Below the pieces are notes generated by a model. The model did no database searches, had not been told where the DNA came from, and worked only from the letters and a program-made list of their open reading frames with translations. This document shows, in pieces, positions 32,616 through 42,100 of a DNA stretch of 44,120 nt. A program made the translations under genes and the position numbers. The number at the start of each line of letters is the position of its first letter. The first letter of the stretch is position 1. Source of the stretch: Gryganskiella cystojenkinii (taxonomy: Eukaryota; Mortierellomycota; Mortierellomycetes; Mortierellales; Mortierellaceae); assembly GCA_015852425.1 (NCBI GenBank), contig JAAAIG010000254.1, positions 1 to 44,120 on the forward strand. Reading direction: 5' to 3'.

Positions 32616-35237
32616 ATGCCCAAAAAGAAATCCTCTCAACCAAAATTCTCGCCCCTCGAGATTGCGCGGCTACTAGACGGATATGAGCCCATATCCACAT
32701 CTGATGCTGCGAGTCGATATCCAGCCCAAAGAAGAATCTCGATTTTCGAAATCCCCCTGATACTGGACCTGATATGTGGGGTGTTATCTACTGACGAAAT
32801 TTGGATGTGCCGTAAGGTTTGTCGGTCATGGCATGACCTCTTTGAACGGCCACTCTGGCGGAACCTCCAACTCACGGCCCTATACTCGGACAGGAAAGTG
32901 TTCCTCACCCAACAACAAAAACAGTTCCTTGGAGACCGCCACTTTTGGGTCAAGTCCGCGGTCGTGAATGTCTTGGATTCTCAACTGGTCGAGATTGGTT
33001 GTTCTCAGCTGCGACGCCTGCACCTCAAGCAGAGGTTTTCATGGTACGAATGGCCCTATGACGAATACTCTGAAGAAGGTGGCGAAAGTAGTGCGCAAGA
33101 AGAGGAGGAAGATGAGGAAGATGAGGAAGATGATGAATTCGAGAGCACGGTAGACGAGATGGCAGTGGAGGGACAAGGAATTCACCTTGGAAGAGCCGAG
33201 AACGCTCTAGCCTTGATTGGTCTTAACACGCAATTGCAGTCCCTCACCTTGGATTGGGACCTCAACTTGAGACCTCACCTCACCAAGAACGCTCTGGATC
33301 GGTTCATGGAAGCACCGTCTCTGGCCGACTTTGACCTCCGTATTCGGCACCACGGCACACTCACGGACGTGATCCTGTTTTGTTCTCATTGCCCGCTCTC
33401 GATAATGAAACTCAATATCAGTTATTGTGGCAACAATGCCATAATATTTGATGACGAAGTCCAATTCCAAGAAGATGTTGTCAGAAAGCCCTTTCGATCA
33501 TTGCCTTTGCTAGAAGATCTGTCGATTACGGGCCAAATCACAGAAATGGAGGATCGTTTTGTTTTTCCATTCCTTGGGTCCAGTTGCCCCAATCTCAAGC
33601 GCATAACCATTCCAGATGTTGAGACCATCGAGTTCAAGATGCCCGAGGATTTATCTCTTGAGGGTGATTCAGATGTGCTCGTTGAGAACTTGTTCCTCAT
33701 GGCTGAAAGTCTTGGTCTTGGATGGGAGCAAACCTTTTATTCTTTTTTCGTCGCGCTAATGCTCCGATTCGCTCCCAAACTGGAAGAATACGACCTGAAT
33801 GCACAACTCTCTGAGCAGGAGCTCTATCGACTCGCAAGTCGCCCACTCCTTGTTCAAGATTCGTCTACACTGCCATCACCACACCACGAGCCTTATCGGC
33901 GTATCAAGGCCATCAGTTGGTGGATTGGGCCGGAAATGAACCGCAGAGTGATCCCGACGCTTCTTCACAACTTTGGAACGACACTCGAAACGATCAAGCT
34001 GCTCTTGAATGATTTCCGTCCTGACCTTCGATACTTGGACCCAAATTGGAATCCCTCAGTACTCGATCCCTCCTTGCTTCTACTCGAGAACAATAATGTT
34101 GATGGTGTTCAACGATTAGTCCCTGTCAGCGAGATTGCCGAGCACACAAAACAAGTTCTCAGGAACTGCCCCAACCTGCGAATCCTTGTGGTGAGCCACA
34201 AGGTGCAAACACCTCGGTACCATCTGCATGGACAACAACCCATCATCCCAAGAACAGGGATCTCGCTTCACGACCTTGTCAACGTCGAATGGGCTTGCTC
34301 GAAAACCATTCGATCTCTAACCCTCGATATCTGGGACCCACCACCACGACCAAAAACAGGAGATGTTGGTCAGGACAGGGACGACCGAGGTCATGAGGAT
34401 GAGATCAAGGACATTAATGACGAAGACGACGAGGACGGTGTCTTCCAGCCCTACATATCCGAGGCTGATTACCTCTCCTGTTTCAGTTACAACCGGCGGA
34501 GTCTTTTGCTGAACGCGCATGGAAACGCACGTGTGGATGCCTTGACAGCCGCTGAAGCTGCTGCATTTGCTGTCAAAGAGGCTCGTCAAAAGAGCAAGAA
34601 ACTTAGCGTACAAACAGTCCCATTGTCAGAACTGGGGAGAGGTGCGTCCGAGTCGGATGATCCTGACCATGACGGAAACGAAGAAGACAACCCTGATCCA
34701 CAATGGCATCATCGCCATCGACAACAACAATGGTTGATCCGACGCGCTGTCAAAACCTCCCGATTGATCTATCGACTTTGTTCCCGGCTCCAATCGTTAC
34801 CGAAGTTACATTCCCTGAACCTTGGTTGGCTATCACCAGAGCATCTGATGTATATGGACGATGGTCTTTGGTTGCTACGACAATGCGCTTCAGAGCAGGA
34901 GGAGAACGACGAAGAAGAGGCCATTTCCTCGCCAACCTCGCCTAGGATGTCCACATTAATCATGAGGGCGCGACACCTGCAATGGATGGACCTCCTATGG
35001 ATGAGCCGCAAAGAGGTCGAGGACTACGAAAAAGAGAAGAAAATTTTAAAAATGGGAATCTCTTTGTCCTATCAAGAAACATATCCAACGCACAAGGAGA
35101 ATTCATCTGCAGTACCGCCAACAACTCTTTTTCCACTGGACAATCAAGAAAACGAAGAGGAAGATGAGTACTCGGTTTTCAAGTCAAGGAACCAACGCAA
35201 GCGCGCAACGATGTCCAAAATCAAGAACAGAGCATAA
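32616..35237 (+). CDS. Large F-box / leucine-rich protein 2
   Basis: A single uninterrupted frame of 873 residues from an ATG in good context (CAAACATGCC). A basic leader is followed by an F-box-like segment (about 42-86), ISIFEIPLILDLICGVLSTD then WMCRKVCRSWHDLFERPLWR, expected to bind Skp1. An acidic patch of Glu and Asp lies at about 155-178. Irregular leucine-rich segments follow, such as LQSLTLDWDLNLRPHLTKNA, SLPLLEDLSITGQITEME, LGSSCPNLKRITIPDVETIE, LRNCPNLRILVVSH and LHSLNLGWLSPEHLMYMDDG. A second acidic insert is near residue 600. It probably acts as a substrate receptor in an SCF ubiquitin ligase, with unknown target. Like the first F-box protein it has no intron, but the two share architecture rather than obvious sequence. 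Its stop is 102 bp from that of the Fyv7-like gene, tail to tail. Confidence 0.85.
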   Translation: MPKKKSSQPKFSPLEIARLLDGYEPISTSDAASRYPAQRRISIFEIPLILDLICGVLSTDEIWMCRKVCRSWHDLFERPLWRNLQLTALYSDRKVFLTQQQKQFLGDRHFWVKSAVVNVLDSQLVEIGCSQLRRLHLKQRFSWYEWPYDEYSEEGGESSAQEEEEDEEDEEDDEFESTVDEMAVEGQGIHLGRAENALALIGLNTQLQSLTLDWDLNLRPHLTKNALDRFMEAPSLADFDLRIRHHGTLTDVILFCSHCPLSIMKLNISYCGNNAIIFDDEVQFQEDVVRKPFRSLPLLEDLSITGQITEMEDRFVFPFLGSSCPNLKRITIPDVETIEFKMPEDLSLEGDSDVLVENLFLMAESLGLGWEQTFYSFFVALMLRFAPKLEEYDLNAQLSEQELYRLASRPLLVQDSSTLPSPHHEPYRRIKAISWWIGPEMNRRVIPTLLHNFGTTLETIKLLLNDFRPDLRYLDPNWNPSVLDPSLLLLENNNVDGVQRLVPVSEIAEHTKQVLRNCPNLRILVVSHKVQTPRYHLHGQQPIIPRTGISLHDLVNVEWACSKTIRSLTLDIWDPPPRPKTGDVGQDRDDRGHEDEIKDINDEDDEDGVFQPYISEADYLSCFSYNRRSLLLNAHGNARVDALTAAEAAAFAVKEARQKSKKLSVQTVPLSELGRGASESDDPDHDGNEEDNPDPQWHHRHRQQQWLIRRAVKTSRLIYRLCSRLQSLPKLHSLNLGWLSPEHLMYMDDGLWLLRQCASEQEENDEEEAISSPTSPRMSTLIMRARHLQWMDLLWMSRKEVEDYEKEKKILKMGISLSYQETYPTHKENSSAVPPTTLFPLDNQENEEEDEYSVFKSRNQRKRATMSKIKNRA

Positions 35238-35339
35238 AACGTAAAAAAAAAAAAATGCATGGTTTATGATGAAGTATGCAAGAATGAATGCGACAGGGGA
35301 TATCTTTGCGGAGGAAAATTATTATGGTACAATTTCGTT

Positions 35340-36573
35340 TTAATCGCGATGAGCGCTAGAAGTTCCCTTCTTGACACCTCGGGTGGTTCCACGACCGGCG
35401 CTCTTACGACCACCACGACCACCCCACCGTTGAACAGGGGCACGGGTCTTATTCTCCTTGACATCTTCCTTGATCTTTCCAAGCATCATCTTGATCTGGT
35501 TGGCCAAAACGGGCTGTCCTTTTGAAGTCTTTTCTCGGATCTTTTGAGTCGTCTTTTGACGGTTTGCGTAGTAAGCATCCCGACCCTTTCGTGCGTCCGC
35601 CTTGGCTCTCAAAATGCGCTAATTGGTTTGAGAGACATGAAAAAATGAAGGTCAGTTTCCGAAGAACAAAAGAGAATAAAATGTTGCGAAGAAACATGAA
35701 CATTGATCAAAATAAAGTCGATAGAAATACATACATCGCGCTCTGCTTGAATAGCCTTCTTCTCAGCCTCACGCTTCTCGATCGCAGCCTTGAAGGGATT
35801 GGGCTTAGCAGCTCTCTTGAAAGTTCCATCCTCCTGCTTTCCTGCCTTCTTTGTGGTATCCGTCTTCTTTCCCTTCTTAGCTGGCTTTTCTTCTTCCTCT
35901 TCCTCTTCCTCTTCTTGTTCTTCCTCGGCCTCAGATCCCGATCCTCCCATCTCCTGATCCTCGCCCTCTTCATCTTCTTCGTCGCTGTTCTTGTACTCGA
36001 CAATATTGCCCTCGTCATCGATCGTCTTCTCGCCAAAGATCTAGAAAAAGAATACGTTCGAAAAGACTACGTTAAGTTTTTCTGAAACTCGGATCAGCTT
36101 TACATACACAGTGCTCGAATGGCAAGAGCAGCTACCTTCTTGTAAAACTCTGGCGTGTTATCCTCCTCTTGCTTCAGAGTCTTGGCATAATCTTTCTTGA
36201 CCTTGGCCTTGTGGATCAAGTCGGCCTTGAGTTTCTTGGCTAAGGGTATCATAGGGCAAGATGGATTAGGACTTGTTTCATCAGCCGTCATACTTCGATT
36301 GGCCATTTTTTTTTCTTGCTCACCATGACCCTTGTAAGCGTCTGAACCCATATGTGCTCTGGCCATGGGGTTGAATCCCTTCTTGCGATGTTGAGGTGTG
36401 GCCGAGTCTCCCTTCTTCTCGGCACGACCGCTCTTGAACGCACTGTTGTAATCGTTGTTGATGCGTTTGGGGACACGGTCTCCGTCCTCTTTCCGGTCAC
36501 GACGAGGTGCTGGTCCTCCACGTCCACCACGACGTCTCTCGAGCGAGTCTCTTGGCAATCCCATTTCCTTCAT
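35340..36573 (-). CDS. FYV7: Fyv7/CCDC59-like rRNA-processing protein
   Basis: Four exons, 36573-36324, 36239-36136, 36040-35735 and 35618-35340, join in frame to 312 residues. The protein is very hydrophilic. A basic, Arg/Gly-rich N-terminus precedes AKKLKADLIHKAKVKKDYAK (about 84-103). A long Glu run and Lys-rich linker follow, then KPNPFKAAIEKREAEKKAIQ and, in the last exon, YYANRQKTTQKIREKTSKGQ followed by PVLANQIKMMLGKI. The lysine-rich coil and the KTSKGQP element followed by a short helix are the features of the Fyv7/CCDC59 (TAP26) family, which works in 18S rRNA maturation in the nucleolus. The C-terminus has RGG-like repeats. An E-box-like CACGTG sits 186 bp upstream (36759-36764). 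Family assignment rests on the last 90 residues. A second ATG three codons in is an alternative start. Confidence 0.78.
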
Positions 36574-39180
36574 TGTGATAAATTTTGATGTCGGCGAGGG
36601 AGGGCTGTAAGTTAATGAGTGAGGGGATGGGAGTGGTGAGGGATGTCAAAGGCAGTTTCTCCAAAGCAAGGAGAGGTCCTTCTCCTTCAAGCTGAAAAAA
36701 AAAAGAAAAAAAATGTTTGCTTGGATTTCATTTCGCAGTCACAAATTAACCGAAGTTGCACGTGATCGGGATCAAAGCCAAGCCACGGATATCGACGCGC
36801 CTTCGCAGGGTATATCTCTCAGCTTTGTTTCCCATAGTTTTACTCTCGAAACCAGTATGAGGACTCATCGATGACATCTGTTGTCAAGCGCATGTCAGAC
36901 GTGGTGTAGTTGCGGAATAGTATACTTTTTCTTTCTGACTGGCAATCGTTTCTCTGCACGGTGCTGTGTCTTGTTGACATGACATGCAGGGAGACTCTGT
37001 TGTGATTCCAGCCAAGCCTGCCACACAGCGCACGTAGCGAAAGAATTGGCATCATAAAACAAGAAGGCTTCGGAGTCAAAAAAAAAAAGGAATAGACACA
37101 GCTTTTTGCCCACAAAACGACATTATTTAACTTTCTTGTCTCTTTCTTTCCCTTTCTTCCTCTTTGACCCAATTCAGCTTTCCTTCTTTTCCTTCGAGAC
37201 AGAACCAGCCTTAACGTATTTGTACACCCATCGACTTGATTGTCTACCACTCAACTCGCATTAATTTTCAAGTCCATTTCATACCTCCCTCTCAAAAGAG
37301 TCTTCAGCGCGAACTCTCAGCTTTTCTTGCCAACCAGTAAAGTAGTCAACGAGGATTGGTGTTTGTCTTTGCGACTTTACCCACTGTATTCTTTTTCATT
37401 CTACTTGAATGATGCATTATCCAGCCTCCAAACTACTGTTAGCAAAACAGAAAACAAAAAGCGCACGGTGACACGGTGACATGGTGACATGGTAACTGTT
37501 GACGGATCCTTCGAAGGCACTTATCGTTTTTTTCTTTTTTGCAAACTGGTCAACATAAGAAATTGACATGATATCGAAGCCTACACCACCTGCCAAGATG
37601 ACACATTGACGGTCGATCAACATGCAGACATTTACATCTACCATTTCATCGATATCGTTGGACACTCCAGGGTTTGGCCTATTCTCGGAGCTCGGGCGCG
37701 AAAGGTTCTTTGATAGATTGCCTTGCCATCTGGTGATCATTGATATTTCTTTTCTAGTGGCGAAAACAGGATTGGAGTTAATAGGCTAAGCGCTACCACG
37801 GATCACGCAGTGGATCGTTGGGAGGAGCCTGATGTGACTGAGAAAGAGACGAAGAAGCAGTTATATCCCCAGAAAGGTTGATTGCAAGCTGGTGGTATCC
37901 ATATTGAGTAATGCAGAAATGGGAGTTTGTGACAGTGAGCAACTGCGAAATGAAGGCCCTGCTTTCGTCAACAGATAATGTCGATATCATGGTGCGGAAG
38001 AATGTTCGCCACAATCATTTCATAATCAACAGGATCGGGATGCCAAAGATCTACTTCCTGAACATGCATGGTAAACTACAAAAGTATTTTGAGCGTGCAC
38101 GCAGGAGAGGTACATGTCCAAAAAGGGATCACCTTTTCAAGTGTTTGCTATTGCCTGTTCAGAATCCTGATGTCTCTTTTTTGAATATGATGGTGTACAT
38201 GATTGCGGGAACGCTCTTGACCAAGACCTGTTATTCCTGTGCCCAGGCTTGAACTCGAATATTTCATTGACGAGTGGGAGGGGGTTGGAGATAAGATAGC
38301 TACGAATATTGAATCCGATCTGGTGGTCAGGAGTACTGACGGTTTTTGTGCGCTCTGAAAAAACTGGGATTGTTCATCCTCCAAGCCGCTCGTACGCTGG
38401 CTAAATCTGTCCTCATGTTCTCAAAAGCTCAGACATTTTACACGCTCAAGAAGGACAAGGCTGCCCTCTTCGCCCAGGAAGCACTCGATTGACAATTGTT
38501 CTTTCTCTTCCCAGAAACGTCGCACATAAAATGATGTTTGCCTCCCTGATAGCTCCTTTCTCTTCTTTCCGGTGCTATTTTATTTTCTTTGACGATTCAT
38601 TTATCTTTCTTCTTCTAACCCCAATCAGGCTCAATCAAAACAGCCAGAAACCTCAAAAGACCGACTAACTGTGACGCACCCGCAACTTCAAACAGCAGTA
38701 TCGGCGATGGACACCGCCTCGAAACCATCGCCTCTGGTCCCAGGCAAGAGCAGCAATGTTAAACTGCCACCATTTTCAAAAAGTTCACATCCGGTGCTTC
38801 GGTGTCTGGATCTGAATCGAGGCACACCATTGTCGAGGTAATCGCCGTCTATGACACCCTCGCAAACAACTTCTTTGAGACAAGCAGTTACGCCCCAAAG
38901 AGGCAAAAGATTTTGGCCTCAACACCGGCAACTATAGTGTTCAATGCTGATCTCTACCTTCTCTTGTATATTTTTCTCCTCTCTCCATCTCATCCGAACG
39001 AAGTGGAAATTGTTCCCTAGTCTCCCGGAAGATTTGTGTTTTACTTCAACTTTTCACTCTACACAAAGAAGCCTTTGTTTCAACATTTCGTCTCAAAACA
39101 ACTGAATGGGAGCATCATAGTAATTTGTTACAATACAATTGTGGTTTTTTGAAGTTTTTATTTTTTTTTATTAGGACACA
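36574..39180. other. 2.6-kb gene-poor stretch with coding-like debris
   Basis: No intact gene could be built here. The first part (36574-37200) is the promoter side of the Fyv7-like gene, with CACGTG at 36759-36764 and a CT-rich tract at 37130-37195. The remainder is AT-rich, with short stretches that read like protein before hitting stops or shifting frame (listed separately). The last 160 bp form the 3' flank of the kinase gene. Confidence 0.55.
37911..39020 (+). pseudogene. Possible decayed gene, unassigned
   Basis: Several short stretches on the plus strand look coding but do not join: an open frame at 37911-38252, a segment near 38248-38351 containing LELEYFIDEWEGVGDKIATN in another frame, a segment near 38366-38491 ending AALFAQEALD with a stop, and a segment near 38779-39020 containing HTIVEVIAVYDTLANNFFE. 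Stops and frame changes separate them, and I could not find a splice chain that repairs them. I recognise no family. This may be one or two gene relics, a mobile-element remnant, or chance open frames. Confidence 0.3.
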
Positions 39181-42100
39181 TTAGTCAGTGATCTTGCCCT
39201 CGATATAATCCGTAAAGTTGAAATTAGGTGGAGGTACTGCAAAAGGATCTTGAAGAAGTTCTGTGGCGGTTGGTCTCAAGTTAGCATCCGTGATAAAACA
39301 TCTAGCCAAGAACCGTTGACCTTCCTCAGAGATTGTCTCTGGGATTGGAGGATGTGCGCTGCTGCTTCCGATCTATGTTTCGAAGCAAAGGTTGTAGGAG
39401 AGAAAAGAGACAACGACTAATTGTTAGAAAAAAGTAGCATAACCATACGTTGATGAGGGATCCATAAATGCCCAAGAGTGCTGCGGCGGGACTTACAGTG
39501 AACAGCGCCTGTTGAGGAGCATATCCCTTCCAAGGTTGTTGACCCGTAAACATCTCAAGAACCAAGCATCCAAAACTCCAGATATCAATCTTGGCGCCGT
39601 AAGCCTTGGACGTGACCATTTCGGGTGCCATCCTATATTCAAGAAGAAATGACAAAAAAAGAAAAAAAGATTTAGCGACAAGAAAATAGGTATTCGTCTA
39701 AAACTGAATAAACTCCCTCCCCCCTCTCGGACAGGAAAATGCCCTTACCAAAAGACTGAGCCTTGCAAGGAACCAACGTTCTCGTCGTATCCTCCTTGAC
39801 TTTGAGCATTCTTCTTGGAGATTCCAAAATCGGAAATTTTGCAGATTCCTTGCTCGTCCACCAGAACATTTGCCGCTTTGATATCCTATTACAAAAAGAT
39901 TGACAAAAAGAATTGCTAAGTATTCTTGACAACTAATAAAAAATGGTTACAGCCATAAAAAAAAAAGGATTTTTGCCCACTTACCCTGTGTACAATCTTC
40001 TTGCTGTGAATGTACTCCAATCCCAAAAGAATCTGTCTTGTAAAACTCCGGATCACAGCCTCTGGGAACGGTCCACTCCGCTTCAAACAACTCTCGATAC
40101 TACCGCCAGACACATACTCCAAAAAGATATTCGCCGTCTCCTCATTCTCAGCAAAACCCAGATACTGGACAATGTTTTCATGATCCAGATCCTTCAGTAC
40201 CTCCATCTCTGAGAACAGGGCCTCGACCGAAGTCTTTAACCGGTCACAATTTCGTTCCGACAACGTCTGTGGTAAATCCACCTGTTTGATCGCAATCATC
40301 TCACACGTATCCAGGTTGAATGCGTGAAAGACTTTACCGAACGAGCCACGGCCAATCAGTCCGCCCTTCAGATACTGGAACGTCTTGACAGTGCCACTTT
40401 GAGGGTGTTGGTAGATGCCCTGATGAGACTGCTCCATGACCTTGCCAGACTCGACCTGAACCACGTGTTGGTTAACAATATGGTGCTGTGTCTGTTGGGA
40501 TTGTTGCAACCGAGTCACTTGAGTACTTCCTTGTGATCCAGGAATAGCCACCGGCTCGGTCACCTCGGGTTCCTCCGGCAGCATATGGTGTTTCTGCGCA
40601 GCCTCCTTGACAAACTCGGCAATCGACGACCGTGTCACCACTGCTGGGGATCCTGCAATTGGCGACAACTGTTGCTCATCATCATACTCGTGCATACCCA
40701 ACCCAACCGAGGGTGCGGACGTATTCGTCGGCATGACCTCGGCCAAGCGGGAGCCCCACATCTTGGTCGATTTCCGTCGTACAACCTTGGATCCCGAAAA
40801 CTGCTTTGAGAACCGGTCCTTAGCCTCCTGAGCGACAATACGGATCGATTTCTTATGAATGATACTTCCGCGGTGATGTCCCCCTCCTCCTCCCCCTACT
40901 GCTCCTGTTCCTGAACCGCCGTGACCGCCCGAGAAGCTGTTGCGTGGTGAGACAGACCCATAGCTTGAAGACATTGTCGAGTTTGATCCCCAACCATCTG
41001 TCATTGCCGGACTAACCCCCTGTGATCTCAGGGCCTCGGTCGAACCATGTTGTGTCTCGCTTGTGCCTAGGATCGCCTCTGCAGAGACCATGGGTGACCC
41101 ACCATAGGGTGTCGGTGGATGAAGTTCAATAATTGGATGGTCCAAATCATGATCCTGGAAGAATCGTCCGAAGTTTTCCAACAAGAAGTCCAACGGTGGA
41201 CGTTCACCCCAGAAATTCTCGGATTCGTCCTCATCATCCTCATCGTCCTCGTCATCATCCTCATGGTCGTCCATAACAAGGATCTCTGCTCCTGGTCCAC
41301 CGTCAATAGATCGTGGCGAGTTGAGGTTCGAGTGTGAAGAATTATACTTGGCAATATGTTGGAATGAGGTTCTCTTTGTTGCCCCAGCACTCAGTGGAGA
41401 GGCCGGTAATCCGTTACTGTAGACAGCGGCTCCATAGGGGATCCCTGCCATGGGAACGTCTCCGAAGCCAGGATGGTTTGCTCTAGCCATCTCGTAGTAA
41501 CCGGCGTTCGGACTTGCACTATCATGGCTGGGTGCACCGCCTGCTCCCATCCGAAGATCTCTTGGGTATCTGTAACCCTGAGATCCTCCCGGAGATGCAC
41601 TCTGGTCTCCGTTGCGAAGGTGATGGTTGACGAGCTTGCCATCCTGATCCGTGTTGCTTCCGATCACAAGCGAGAGATTGGGGTTCCTGGCGAGCATCTT
41701 TTTACCACTCAGAGGTGAATGGCTCATCGTGGCCTCAAGATTTGGCGTACTTGTTCCAGACTTGTTGTGAAGACGACCCACAGACGTGTTGATGACAGGT
41801 CCGACTCGGGGGGAAGTCCTGGCACTGTTATTATTCGCGGCAATCGAGGGCCGTCTGCTGTCATCCGCCTGGTAGTGAGGGTGAGCGGGGTTATCGACAT
41901 AACGGTAAACAGTCTGTTGATAGGATCCATAGGGTGAGGAATTATTCGACCCTTGCTGTTGAGGATGCCGACCCGTATTATGAGGATGCTTTGAATCCGG
42001 ATAAGGTTGATGAGGATGAACAGAATTCCAGGTATCATCCGGTGGCTGAACAAACTGTTGATGTTGTTGTTGCTGTTGTTGTTGAGTGGAAGAATCCGAG

